DNA of 60,639 nucleotides from Gammaproteobacteria bacterium (GCA_020851975.1 JADZBS010000050.1:1-60639); one strand, 5' to 3'. Numbered from the stretch's first letter, positions 15,960 through 24,910 are shown. Numbers and translations: made by a program. The notes: generated from the letters alone by a model not told the origin.

Positions 15960-17526
15960 GGCCTGCCCTCATGACGACCTCCAGCGTGAAGCGGGCCTCG
16001 GCCGGCTCCTGGCCGCGGGTGACCTCGCCGCTCAGCGTGGCGCCGGAACTGACGTCGAGCGGCAGTTCGCGAGGAGTAACGGTCCTGATCTCCGGATCCT
16101 CGCGCAGCGCCTCGACCAGTGCCTCGACCTCGTCGAAAGCCGGCGGATAGTCGCCGGTGAACGGACGCACGCGCCCGCGCAGCGTCACCCGCACGTCGTC
16201 CGGCGCGCGCCCATCCGGCCCGGCTCCGGACTCCGCCTCCTCGTCTCCGGTCTCCTCGCCGGCGTCTTCGTCGGTCGCCGACGGCACCGTCGGCGCGGGT
16301 CCGGCGCGCCACTCGATGGCATCGAGCTGGATGTGGGGGCGCTGGCTCACCGCCGCGCCGATGGCAGCGAGGATCGTTCGCGGGTCGGCATGCCCACGAT
16401 CGAGTGCGTCGTAGGCAGCCACGACCTGCTGCATCTCGAGCGGATCGACGCCGGCCGGCTGGGTCTCGTCACCTCCGGGCAACACGGCCCCGAGTTGCTG
16501 AGCCGCACCTGCCGCGTCGACGAGCGATGCCCTGGCGTCGAGGATGTGCAGTGCGTTGTGCAGCGTGCCGACAAGTGCGGCGCCTGCCAGTGCCACGCAG
16601 GCCACCTTGCCGAAACTGCGCAGCCGGTACAGGTCGAAGCGGTGCCGCCCGGCTGCCGGCAGGAAGCTTGCGGCAGCGCCTGGTGCGCGCAGGAGCTCGA
16701 TGAAGATCCGCTCCGTACGCGCGGCGTCGAGTGGTGCACGCAGGCGCAGGCGCCGGGCCAGCGCAGCGACATCGAGCCGGTGCAACCGCCAGCCCTCGCC
16801 CCGGCCACCGCCGGCATCGAGCAGGGCATGGTCCGCGTCCGCCAGCACGAGATCGAGCGGGGTAGCCGCGCTCGGTTCGAAGCTCGGATCAAAGTAGCGC
16901 AGGCTCTCCTCGATCTGGCGCATCATCACGCCGGCGTCTTCCAGCGCGGCATCGGCCGATCCGCGCAGGCGGCGGCTGCCGGCGAGCACTCCATCGACGA
17001 ACAGGCTGTGTTGCTGGCGGCCATTGCCCCGGCGCAGCACCAGCATCACGAACGGCGCGGCGAGCAGGGCCGGATCGATCAGGCGTGCGGTGAGCAGCGC
17101 CGGGCTCCAGACACCCGCCACCGGCAGGTGCGCGGCAGCAAGCCGCTCCAGCACCACGCGCACCGGCTCCGGTCGCGTCAGCCCGGAGAGCAGCACCCGA
17201 TCCTCCGCCGGGCTGGACGGACTGCGTCCCTGCAGTTGCGCCGCACGCAGCGTGGTGCGCGGGAAGCGTCGCGCGAGCTTGCGCTCGACCAGCTGCTGCT
17301 GGTCGCGGCGGCCGAGGCGCGCGACGGCATCGCGCACGTGCTCCTCGTCGATCATGTCCACCAGCACGGCCACCGGCCCCTCGGCCAGGTGGCCGAGTTC
17401 ATCGACGATGGCCGTCGGGTCCTCGCCCACGGCGGTGCGCACCGGGCTCTCGGCGAAAGCCGTGTCGTGCCAGCTCCACAGCGAGCAGCCGGCAGAACTC
17501 AGGTAAACGATGTGCTCCACGTGCAT
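15946..17526 (-). CDS. PilM/PilN-like (GspL-like) fusion, pilus assembly
   Basis: This 526-residue protein joins a cytoplasmic PilM/GspL-like actin-fold half (about 1-290, with weakly conserved nucleotide motifs) to a transmembrane helix (about 305-325) and a periplasmic PilN-like domain. Between helix and C-terminal fold is an acidic insert, EDAGEETGDEEAE. MSHA loci encode comparable functions as MshI plus partners. The start at 17526 is chosen because GGAG lies nine bases upstream, whereas the ATG nine bases earlier abuts that site. It probably recruits the GspE-like ATPase to the membrane. Confidence 0.6.
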   Translation of the reverse strand: MHVEHIVYLSSAGCSLWSWHDTAFAESPVRTAVGEDPTAIVDELGHLAEGPVAVLVDMIDEEHVRDAVARLGRRDQQQLVERKLARRFPRTTLRAAQLQGRSPSSPAEDRVLLSGLTRPEPVRVVLERLAAAHLPVAGVWSPALLTARLIDPALLAAPFVMLVLRRGNGRQQHSLFVDGVLAGSRRLRGSADAALEDAGVMMRQIEESLRYFDPSFEPSAATPLDLVLADADHALLDAGGGRGEGWRLHRLDVAALARRLRLRAPLDAARTERIFIELLRAPGAAASFLPAAGRHRFDLYRLRSFGKVACVALAGAALVGTLHNALHILDARASLVDAAGAAQQLGAVLPGGDETQPAGVDPLEMQQVVAAYDALDRGHADPRTILAAIGAAVSQRPHIQLDAIEWRAGPAPTVPSATDEDAGEETGDEEAESGAGPDGRAPDDVRVTLRGRVRPFTGDYPPAFDEVEALVEALREDPEIRTVTPRELPLDVSSGATLSGEVTRGQEPAEARFTLEVVMRAGHERA

Positions 17527-17574
17527 CAGCCGCATCTCCTGCGATCGTCGGGCCGGGGAGGGTTCATGGCCGGC

Positions 17575-18780
17575 TCACGGCGCGAGGTTGCCGATGGTGT
17601 CGTAGATCGGTCCGAGCACCGACATCATCACCCAGCCGAGGATCAGGCCGAGGATCACCGTCATCGCCGGCTCGATCAGGCTCTGCAGCCGTTCCACGGA
17701 CTCCTCGACCTCACGGCTGTAGAAGTAGCTGACGTTGAGCAGCGCCTCCTCGAGCTGGCCGATGTCCTCGCCCATCTTCACCATGCGCACCACCAGCGGC
17801 GGAAACAGGTCCGTGCGACCGAGCGCGGCGCTCAAGCTGTTGCCCTGCTCGACGAGGCCGGTGGCCTGCTCGAGCGCCTCGGCCACGACGGCGTTGCCGG
17901 CCAGGTCGCGCGAGGTCCGCAGCGCCTCGACGATGGTGATGCCCGAGGCGTACATGATCTGGAAATAGGTGACGAAGCGGCTCATCACGATCTTTTCGAG
18001 GATCGGCCCGAGCAGCCAGACCCGCAGCTTCAGCCGGTCGAGCGCGCGGCGCGCGCGCAGGTCGTGCGCCACCATCACCCGCAGCCCGACGACGGCCGCG
18101 ACAGGCACGGCGAGCACCAGATACCACCAGGCCATCAGGAATTCGGACACCGCGATCAGCATGCGCGTGTGCAGGGGCATCTCCTGGCCCATGTTGCGCA
18201 GGAACTCGCCGAGCTGGGGCACGACGTAGAGCATGAGGAAGAACACCACGCCCATCACCACCGTGCCGACGAAGGCGGGGTACAGGGTGAGCTTCTTCGT
18301 CTGTGCTGCCAGTTCGTCCTGCCACTTGAGCGACTCGGTCATCTTGGCGAGCACCGCGGAGAGTTCACCGGACTGTTCGCCGGCGCGGATCAGGCTGACG
18401 AACACCCGATCGAAGGTCGCCGGGTAGGCCGCCATGGCCTCCGACAGGCTGCGGCCGCTCTCCACGGCGAGCGCCAGCGAGGCGAGCACGTTGCGAAAGC
18501 CGGCGTGCTCGACGCTGTCGCGCAGGTCGCCGAGCGCTTCGAGGATCGGCAATCCCGCCTTGTGGGCCTGGCCGAGGTGAAAGCAGAAGTTGATCAGCTC
18601 GCGCCGGGCGACGCGCACACCGCCGCGCCCTGCCCGTCCACGGCCGAGCGGCCGGCAGGCGATGAGCTGCAGGCCGATCTGCAGCAGCCGCGCATCGAGC
18701 TCGCCCTCGGTGGACGCGGCGAGTTCGCCGCGCACCACGTGGCCATGCGGGTCCACGGCCCGATAGGCGAAGCCGCTCAT
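17575..18780 (-). CDS. mshG: Type IV pilus/type II secretion platform protein, GspF/PilC/MshG family
   Basis: This 401-residue inner-membrane platform protein has two GspF domains. The first cytoplasmic domain holds LINFCFHLGQAHKAGLPI; each repeat ends in a hydrophobic pair. The second repeat carries RFVTYFQIMYASGITI and the C-terminal segment ends in LIEPAMTVILGLILGWVMM, all family hallmarks. It probably couples ATPase motion to pilin extraction. Its ATG overlaps the ATPase stop (ATGA). The symbol follows MSHA nomenclature and is a best fit rather than proof. Confidence 0.9.
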   Translation of the reverse strand: MSGFAYRAVDPHGHVVRGELAASTEGELDARLLQIGLQLIACRPLGRGRAGRGGVRVARRELINFCFHLGQAHKAGLPILEALGDLRDSVEHAGFRNVLASLALAVESGRSLSEAMAAYPATFDRVFVSLIRAGEQSGELSAVLAKMTESLKWQDELAAQTKKLTLYPAFVGTVVMGVVFFLMLYVVPQLGEFLRNMGQEMPLHTRMLIAVSEFLMAWWYLVLAVPVAAVVGLRVMVAHDLRARRALDRLKLRVWLLGPILEKIVMSRFVTYFQIMYASGITIVEALRTSRDLAGNAVVAEALEQATGLVEQGNSLSAALGRTDLFPPLVVRMVKMGEDIGQLEEALLNVSYFYSREVEESVERLQSLIEPAMTVILGLILGWVMMSVLGPIYDTIGNLAP

Positions 18781-20549
18781 GTCGCCACCCCGATGGCGCG
18801 CTCGGTCAGGTCGACCACGCGTGCCACCTCCTCGAGACTCGTGTCACCCGCGAGCACGCGGCGAATGCCGTCCTCGGCGAGCGGCCGGAAGCCGCCGGCG
18901 AGCGCGATGGCCCGCAACTCGCCGAGCGAGCGTCCGCCGGCCAGCGCGTAGTCGAGTTCGCGGTCGAAGCGCACGATCTCCATGATGGCGAGGCGCCCGC
19001 GGTAGCCCTGCTGCTGGCAGCGCTCGCAGCCGCCTGCCTGGTGCAGCGTGAGGGGTTCCTCGCCGGCCACGCCGAGCAGCCGGCGCTCGATCGCCGAGGG
19101 CGCATACGGCGTGCGGCAATCCGGGCAGAGCCGGCGCACCAGCCGCTGGGCGAGGATGCCGATGATGTTGCCGGCGAGGATCGCCGGCCGCAGGCCGATG
19201 TCGAGCAGCCGCGGAATGGCGCCGAGCGCGGAGTTGGTGTGCAGCGTGGAGTACACCTGGTGACCGGTCATCGCGGCTCGGAAGGCCATCTCGGCGGTGG
19301 CCTCGTCGCGGATCTCGCCGACCAGGATGATGTCCGGATCCTGGCGCATCAGCGAGCGGATGCCGCCGGCAAAGTCGAGCTTCACGGCCTCGCCGAGCGA
19401 GGTCTGGCGGATCATCGGGAAGGGATATTCGACCGGATCCTCGAGCGTCATGATGTTGACGGACTCGTCGTTGCGGTCGTTGAGGATCGAATACAGCGTG
19501 GTGGTCTTGCCGCTGCCGGTCGGGCCCGTGACGAGGATGACGCCCTCCGGGCGCGCCATCAGCATCCTGAGCAGCGTGAGCTGGTCATCGGCGAGGCCGA
19601 GCTTTTCGAGCGGCACCACGCCGGCACGCCGGTCGAGGATGCGCAGCACCACGTTCTCGCCGTGGATCGTCGGCTGCGCGGCGACGCGAAAATCCACGGT
19701 GCGCCCGCCGAGATTCAGCGAAATGCGCCCGTCCTGCGGGGCGCGGGTCTCGGTGATGTCCATGCCCGAGAGGACCTTGATGCGCACCACGATCGGCGCC
19801 CAGAACTTCTTGTGGACGGTCGACACCTGGCGCAGCACGCCGTCGATGCGGTAGCGCACGCGGATGAAGCCGTCCTCCGGCTCCAGGTGGATGTCGGAGG
19901 CGCGACGCTTGACGGCGTCGGCCAGCAGCGCGTCGACGAGCCGCACCAGGGGCTGCGTGACTTCGTCGGCGACGCCCGCCGCCGGCGTGCCAGCCGCTTC
20001 CGGGGCGTCGATCTCCTGCAGGATGCCGGCGAGCGAGAACTCGCGGTCGTAGAAGCCGTCGATGGCAGCGAGGATCTCCGCCTCGCTGGCGAGCAGCGTG
20101 CGCACCTCGATATGGCCGCCGAGCAGGGCCGCCACCTGGTCGAGCGCCACGACGTCGAAGGTGTCGGACATCGCCACCGTCATGACGCGGGTGTTCGGAT
20201 CGAAGGCGATCGGCAGCAGGCGCAACCGCCGTGCGACGTCCTCCGGCAGGAGCGCCACGGCATCCGCATCCGGCACGACCCGCGACAGGTCGACGCTCTC
20301 GACCCGCAGCATCTCGGCGAGCACGTCGCGCAGCACCGATTCGCTGATGAGCCCCAGGCGCACCAGGATCTTGCCGAGACGCTCGTTCTTCTGCTTCTGC
20401 TCCGTCAGCGCGACGCGCAGCTGGTCCTGGTTGATCAGGCCCTTCTCGAGCAGGAATTCGCCGAGCTGCCGGCGCGGGGCGCGCCTTTCGGTCCGCGCGC
20501 CCGGGGCGGCGGCGCGCGGCTGCTGGCTGGCAGCCTTCTGGATCGCCAT
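18777..20549 (-). CDS. mshE: Pilus assembly ATPase, GspE/PilB/MshE family
   Basis: This 590-residue hexameric secretion ATPase has an N-terminal MshEN domain (GEFLLEKGLINQDQLRVAL, residues 28-46), known in this family to be a c-di-GMP-binding module, a second MshEN-like part to about residue 170, then the motor core. Walker A is GPTGSGKTT (Lys348), followed by an Asp box and the His box HQVYSTLHTNSA. Four cysteines (CPDC and CERC) near the C-terminus form the zinc site of GspE/PilB proteins. It should power pilus extension. No PilT-type retraction ATPase is encoded nearby. Confidence 0.93.
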   Translation of the reverse strand: MAIQKAASQQPRAAAPGARTERRAPRRQLGEFLLEKGLINQDQLRVALTEQKQKNERLGKILVRLGLISESVLRDVLAEMLRVESVDLSRVVPDADAVALLPEDVARRLRLLPIAFDPNTRVMTVAMSDTFDVVALDQVAALLGGHIEVRTLLASEAEILAAIDGFYDREFSLAGILQEIDAPEAAGTPAAGVADEVTQPLVRLVDALLADAVKRRASDIHLEPEDGFIRVRYRIDGVLRQVSTVHKKFWAPIVVRIKVLSGMDITETRAPQDGRISLNLGGRTVDFRVAAQPTIHGENVVLRILDRRAGVVPLEKLGLADDQLTLLRMLMARPEGVILVTGPTGSGKTTTLYSILNDRNDESVNIMTLEDPVEYPFPMIRQTSLGEAVKLDFAGGIRSLMRQDPDIILVGEIRDEATAEMAFRAAMTGHQVYSTLHTNSALGAIPRLLDIGLRPAILAGNIIGILAQRLVRRLCPDCRTPYAPSAIERRLLGVAGEEPLTLHQAGGCERCQQQGYRGRLAIMEIVRFDRELDYALAGGRSLGELRAIALAGGFRPLAEDGIRRVLAGDTSLEEVARVVDLTERAIGVAT

Positions 20550-20554
20550 GGCGT

Positions 20555-21802
20555 TCAGTCCGCCGGCGCCTGCAGGGCGGCGAGCCGCGCCTGCGCAGCG
20601 CCGGTATCGAACCGCTGGCCGCCGCCGGCCAGGTCGAGGGCGCGGCGGTAGTAGCTCGCCGCGGGCTGGGCCTGGCCCAGCCGGTCGAGGCTCACCGCGA
20701 GATTGAAGGCGTAGTCCGGATTGGTGGGTTCGTGGCGCACGGCCTCGAAGAAGGCGAGCTGCGCATCGGTCCAGCGTCCGGCAGCCACGTAGTGCACGCC
20801 GAGGGCGAAGTGCAGCGCGGCTGCGGCCGGCTGCTCGCGCAGCAGGGTCTTCAGCTGGCTCTCGGCCCCGGTCGCATCGGCGCCGCCCGGCAGGGCCGAG
20901 AGTGCGGCAGCGGCCGTGGCATTCTTCGGTTCCAGACGCTGCACCTGCCGGAAGTAGGCACGCGCCTCCTCGTCGCGACCACCGCGCGCGGCAAGCGCGC
21001 CGAGACCGAGCAGCGCATCCACGCTGCCGGGATCCCCGGCGAGAACCTGGCGGTAGATCGCCTCGGCCTGCGCGTCTTCGCCCGCGAGCAGGGCCGCATA
21101 GGCGGCGCTCAGTTGCTCATGGCGCGGATCGGTGCCCGAGCCGCGCGTGATCTCGATGGCCGGTGATGCCGGCTCGGCCGCCGCCGTCTCGGCCAGTGCC
21201 GGCTGGTCGTACCAGGGCAGCTCCTCGCCGGCGTCCGCCGGGCTCGCCACCGGCGCGGCGGCCGGGCTGCGCCGCGCCTTCTTCGGCATCGGTGCCGGCG
21301 CGGGCGGCTGCGGGTCGGCGACAGGGGCCACCGGTGCCGATGCCAGCGGCACCGCAAACAGGGTCTCGTCCTCCTGGCCTGCGAACTGCCAGGCCAGGAA
21401 GGCGCCGAAGGCAACCACGGCCGCGAACAGCGCCAGCAACACCGGCTGCGGGCGGCGCCGCACCGGCCGCGGCACCGGCGCCGGTGCCGGGCGTGTCGGG
21501 GCTGCACTCGTGCTGGCACCCGCGGCCTCGATGGCGTCGCTCCAGCGGCGCAGTCCCGTGGTGCCGCCATCGACAGGCAGCGGCTCCGGCGATCGACCGG
21601 ACTTCGCTGCAGCGGGTTCATCGACCAGCGTCGGACTGGCCAGCCCCTCCACCGGCGGGGCGAGTTCCAGTTCTGGCGCCAGCGAGATCGTGGCTGGTTC
21701 ACCGGGCTGCGGCACCGGCGCCGCCAGCGCCTGCGTGTCGCCGGCCGCCGTCAGGCGCGAGCGTGCCGGACGCTTGTGCAGGACATCGAGCAACGAGCTC
21801 AC
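20555..21802 (-). CDS. TPR-repeat membrane protein, MshN-like
   Basis: This 415-residue protein starts at a GTG that overlaps the secretin stop (GTGA), encoding SSLLDVLHKRP. A Pro/Ala-rich cytoplasmic stretch precedes one transmembrane helix (about 121-140, LLALFAAVVAFGAFLAW). After a low-complexity linker come tetratricopeptide repeats (about 215-400), including ALLAGEDAQAEAIYRQVLAG and AYFRQVQRLEPKNA. MSHA loci place a TPR protein, MshN, beside the secretin and ATPase genes, which supports the assignment. It probably helps secretin assembly or subunit docking from the periplasmic side. Confidence 0.75.
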   Translation of the reverse strand: MSSLLDVLHKRPARSRLTAAGDTQALAAPVPQPGEPATISLAPELELAPPVEGLASPTLVDEPAAAKSGRSPEPLPVDGGTTGLRRWSDAIEAAGASTSAAPTRPAPAPVPRPVRRRPQPVLLALFAAVVAFGAFLAWQFAGQEDETLFAVPLASAPVAPVADPQPPAPAPMPKKARRSPAAAPVASPADAGEELPWYDQPALAETAAAEPASPAIEITRGSGTDPRHEQLSAAYAALLAGEDAQAEAIYRQVLAGDPGSVDALLGLGALAARGGRDEEARAYFRQVQRLEPKNATAAAALSALPGGADATGAESQLKTLLREQPAAAALHFALGVHYVAAGRWTDAQLAFFEAVRHEPTNPDYAFNLAVSLDRLGQAQPAASYYRRALDLAGGGQRFDTGAAQARLAALQAPAD

Positions 21803-23502
21803 GGCGCGCTGCTCCCGGCGCCGGCCACGCCTGCCAGCGAGGTCGGCAGCGCGGCGCGCGCCACGGCGGTGTCGCCGACGCCGGCGCCGCGGATCACCGT
21901 CGGTCGCAGGAACAGCACCAGCTCGCTCTTGCGCACTGCATCGTCGCGATACTTGAACAGGTTGCCGACGCCCGGCAGCCTGCCGAGCAGCGGGATCTCG
22001 TCGCTGTTCTTCTGCACTTCGTCCGTCATCAGGCCACCGATCACCACCGTCTGGCCATCGGCCACCTCGAGCAGCGACTCGATCTCGTTGACGTGGATCT
22101 CGGGAACCAGGTTCTCGATGTTGGCTGCGCCTTCGATGAACTGCGGCGCCGGGTCCTTCACGAAACCGAGGATGCGCGTGATCGTCGGGCGCACGTTGAG
22201 GCTGACGTTGCCGTTGCCGTTGATCTGGGGCGTCACGCTCATCACGAAGCCGACCGGCACGGTCTTGATCTCGCTGGTGACGATGGTGCGCGGGTTGTTG
22301 TTGTCCGTGCCCTCGATCGTCTCCTGCTCCAGGCTGAAGTAGACGCGCTCGTCCACCACCTTGAGCAATGCCGTCTGGTTGTTCAGCGCCATGATGCGCG
22401 GGCTGGAGAGCACCCTGGTGTCGCCGAACTCCTGCAGCATCTTCACGGACGCGGAGAAGCCGCTGCCGTCCGGGTCGAAGTTGTTGTAGGTCATCGTGAA
22501 CACCGGGGGTGCGCCGAGGGTGTCGCCGAGCATCTCGGAGACGTAGGAGATGCCGTCCTGGCCTGCACCGCCGGATGCCGAGACCCGCGCCCAGTCGACG
22601 CCGGCCTGGTACTCGTCGCTCAGGTTCACCTCGACGACCGTCACCTCGATCAGCACCTGGCGCTTGGCATTGACCGACACCTCGTCGACGAATGCCTGGA
22701 CCTGGGCGTGCTGGGCCTGCGTGGCGTGCACGCTGACGACGCCGGCGATCGGGTTGGCGACCACCGGGTCGGTGCCGGCCGCGGCGGCGGTGGCATCGCC
22801 GGTCGCGCCCCGGCCGGTGACGATCTGGCGGATGTTGGCCGTGACCAGCGCCCAGAAACTGTTGTCCGAAATGCTCTTGACGGTGGTGCGGGAAATGTTG
22901 CCGTTTTCTGTGCCACCACCGGACGACGATGCGGAATCCTCCCCCGCGACGCCGCCCTGGCCGGTGGTGGCGACCTGGGTGGCCACCGTGACCTCGCCTT
23001 CGCTGCCGCGGGCGAGGTTGACGTAGTCGATGCGGTAGTTGCGCCAGAACGGCACGTCGGGTGTCACCACGAGGTGGCCCGATTCGAGCTGGTAGCGCAG
23101 GCTCACCTGGCGGCTGATGCGGTCGAGGATCTGGGGCAGCGTCTGGTCGATGGCGTTCATCGTCACGTTGCCCTGGATGTCGCCGCTCACGTCCACGTTC
23201 ACGCGGGCGTCGCGCGCCAGCGCGAACAGCACCTCGCGCACCGGCACGTCGGTGACCACGACGCTGAACGTTGCCGGCCGCGGTGCGGCCACGGGCGGTG
23301 GCGGCAGCGGCAGCTGGGTGACCGGTGCGGGGATGCCTTCGCGAGGGACCGCTGTCTGCAGGTGTTCCGGCGCCGGCTCGTACTTCATCAGCGGACCGCA
23401 GCCGGCGAGCACCGTGGCGAGTGCCGCGGCCAGCGTGACCGTCGAGCCGCGTGCTGCCGCACCGAAGAGTCCGAAACGCGACTTCGCGCAATGCTGGTCC
23501 AT
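21799..23502 (-). CDS. mshL: Outer-membrane secretin lipoprotein, MshL/PilQ family
   Basis: This 567-residue secretin forms the outer-membrane pore through which the pilus exits. The lipobox LAGC follows a hydrophobic signal, so it is probably a lipoprotein needing no separate pilotin. A STN-like domain (FSVVVTDVPVREVLFALARD) and N domains precede the beta-barrel core with QVLIEVTVVEVNL, VLSSPRIMALNNQTA and the C-terminal VPLLGxLP-type motif, here IPLLGRLPGVGNLF. A Ser/Gly-rich loop interrupts the N region. The start at 23502 gives a normal signal peptide. It is the first gene of the pilus operon. Confidence 0.92.
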   Translation of the reverse strand: MDQHCAKSRFGLFGAAARGSTVTLAAALATVLAGCGPLMKYEPAPEHLQTAVPREGIPAPVTQLPLPPPPVAAPRPATFSVVVTDVPVREVLFALARDARVNVDVSGDIQGNVTMNAIDQTLPQILDRISRQVSLRYQLESGHLVVTPDVPFWRNYRIDYVNLARGSEGEVTVATQVATTGQGGVAGEDSASSSGGGTENGNISRTTVKSISDNSFWALVTANIRQIVTGRGATGDATAAAAGTDPVVANPIAGVVSVHATQAQHAQVQAFVDEVSVNAKRQVLIEVTVVEVNLSDEYQAGVDWARVSASGGAGQDGISYVSEMLGDTLGAPPVFTMTYNNFDPDGSGFSASVKMLQEFGDTRVLSSPRIMALNNQTALLKVVDERVYFSLEQETIEGTDNNNPRTIVTSEIKTVPVGFVMSVTPQINGNGNVSLNVRPTITRILGFVKDPAPQFIEGAANIENLVPEIHVNEIESLLEVADGQTVVIGGLMTDEVQKNSDEIPLLGRLPGVGNLFKYRDDAVRKSELVLFLRPTVIRGAGVGDTAVARAALPTSLAGVAGAGSSAP

Positions 23503-23724
23503 GACACCCGCCCGTTCGATGTTGCCATGCCGGTCCCGGCGCCGGACGGCACGATGCCGCGGACACGGGACACTGGCGGGGCGAGCTTCCGGATTTCTGT
23601 GATATCCCGGCGTGTCATATGTCACATTCCGCCGCGGGCGGCCGCGCCCGGCCTGGCGTTATGCAAAGCGCGTCTCAGTACCCGGCCGCTCCGTGGCGAC
23701 CAGCGTGCCGTACAGTACGGCCCC
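23503..23724. promoter_or_regulatory. Divergent intergenic region between pilus operon and VOC gene
   Basis: This 222-base region should carry the promoter of the pilus operon. An imperfect palindrome GTGTCATATGTCAC lies at 23612-23625, with a CATATG core and GTG/CAC arms, and could be an operator. A minus-strand GTGACA / TATCAC pair overlaps it, but its 15-base spacer is short. On the plus strand TACAGT (23711-23716) could be the -10 of the VOC gene. All are weak predictions. Confidence 0.3.
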
Positions 23725-24414
23725 ATGATGGGCGCCCTCGGCCGTTTCCTCGAACTGAGCCTGCCGTCGCCGGATGTGGCCCGCTCGCTCGCCTTCTACC
23801 AGGCGCTCGGGTTCGCGGAACTGGTCACCGGCGACATCCGCGCCTGGCACTACGCCGTGGTGACCGATGGGGCGATCGTCATCGGCCTGCACGGCGCGGG
23901 CATCGCCGAGCCGGCGCTCGCTTTCGTGCGACCGCAGCTCGCCCGCCAGGTGCAGGCGCTGGCGGCGGCCGGCCAGGATTTCGAGTTCGCGCGGCTCGGT
24001 GCCGATGAGTTCCACGAGGCCGGGCTGCGCACGCCCGACGGGCAGCTGATCCTCATGCTCGAAGCGCGCACCTTCTCGCCGGGCATCGCCGGTCCCGGAC
24101 CCGACGCCCTCCTCGGCCAGTGCCGCGAGGTGACGCTCGCCTGCCGCGACGTGGCCGTGACCCAGGACTGGTTCGGGCGCGCCGGTTTCCTGCCGGATGC
24201 CGGCGACGAGGCGGTGGAACGGCTGGTGGCACCGGGTATCACGCTCGGCCTGCGTGCCGGGCCGGCGCGACCCGCAGCGACCCTGCGTTTCCACCCCGCC
24301 GATCGCGGCGGCGTGCCCGGGCAACTGGCAACGCTCGGTTTCACCACGGTACCCGGCCCGGAGGGCCAGGTGCTCACGGCGCCGGAAGGCACGCGCCTGC
24401 TGGTCGGGCGCTGA
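23725..24414 (+). CDS. Two-domain VOC (glyoxalase/bleomycin resistance) family protein
   Basis: This 229-residue protein has two VOC modules. The first (about 7-112) begins FLELSLPSPDVARSLAFYQALGF and ends with LRTPDGQLILMLE. The second (about 130-225) starts EVTLACRDVAVTQDWFGRAGF. The repeated beta-alpha-beta-beta-beta pattern is clear. Metal ligands differ between modules, so substrate and activity (isomerase, dioxygenase or binding protein) cannot be given. It is the only plus-strand gene in an otherwise minus-strand stretch of 20 kb and may be monocistronic. Confidence 0.85.
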   Translation: MMGALGRFLELSLPSPDVARSLAFYQALGFAELVTGDIRAWHYAVVTDGAIVIGLHGAGIAEPALAFVRPQLARQVQALAAAGQDFEFARLGADEFHEAGLRTPDGQLILMLEARTFSPGIAGPGPDALLGQCREVTLACRDVAVTQDWFGRAGFLPDAGDEAVERLVAPGITLGLRAGPARPAATLRFHPADRGGVPGQLATLGFTTVPGPEGQVLTAPEGTRLLVGR

Positions 24415-24430
24415 CGGGCGCGACACGGGC

Positions 24431-24470
24431 AGGCGACGGCCGGGCGATCCGGCTGCCTGGCCGGTCGCCT
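24431..24470. terminator. Candidate bidirectional terminator hairpin
   Basis: Between the convergent VOC gene and the small envelope protein gene, AGGCGACGGCC (24431-24441) can pair with GGCCGGTCGCCT (24459-24470) with one bulged base and a 17-base loop. No T-run follows on either strand, so termination is inferred from location and stem alone. Confidence 0.35.
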
Positions 24471-24493
24471 GGCAAAGGGTGTCGAAGCCCCGG

Positions 24494-24787
24494 TTACAGC
24501 TCGCCGAGCGGCCGGGTGAAGGTGAACTGGGCCGGTTCCACCACCAGCTTCTGGGTGGCCTCGTCGATGTTGCCGCCGAGGGCGCTGAACGGCAGCGTCA
24601 CCAGCCAGGTGGCCGCGCCGAGCACCGTGGCGCCGAGGCCGAGCGGGCGCACGAGCAGGCCGTCGGCGAACATGGCGGCGAATGTCGGGCGATCGTCGAC
24701 GTAGCCGGCGGCCAGGGCAGCGGGCGATGCGGCCAGCACCGCGCCGGCGACGGCCGCGGCAACGAGATTCCTGCAGGTCTGCCTCAT
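24494..24787 (-). CDS. Small exported protein of unknown function
   Basis: This 97-residue protein has a clear signal peptide (AAAVAGAVLAASPAALAAG, cleavage after ALA). The mature part has one Gly/Leu-rich hydrophobic segment (GLGATVLGAATWLVTLPFSAL) and ends VEPAQFTFTRPLGEL. A strong ribosome binding site (AGGAGGG, seven bases upstream) supports the start. Not recognised as a named family; similar small signal-peptide proteins ending in a TRPLGE-like motif occur in gammaproteobacteria, from memory. Confidence 0.75.
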   Translation of the reverse strand: MRQTCRNLVAAAVAGAVLAASPAALAAGYVDDRPTFAAMFADGLLVRPLGLGATVLGAATWLVTLPFSALGGNIDEATQKLVVEPAQFTFTRPLGEL

Positions 24788-24910
24788 GGATTGGCCCTCC
24801 TTCGCTGAGCCAGCGCAGACGCTAGGCCCGCGCGGCGGCGGTTGTCAACGCAACCCGTCACAGGACAGGGTCGCAGGAGGCCGCCGCAGGCGGGCAGCAA
24901 CAGGCCGGCG

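Noticed and set aside
21163-23724. Plus-strand frame open from inside the TPR gene through the secretin and continuous with the VOC gene (over 1000 codons).
   Set aside because: Only the last 229 codons, from 23725, match a family. The rest is antisense to the secretin and TPR genes and has shadow-frame composition.
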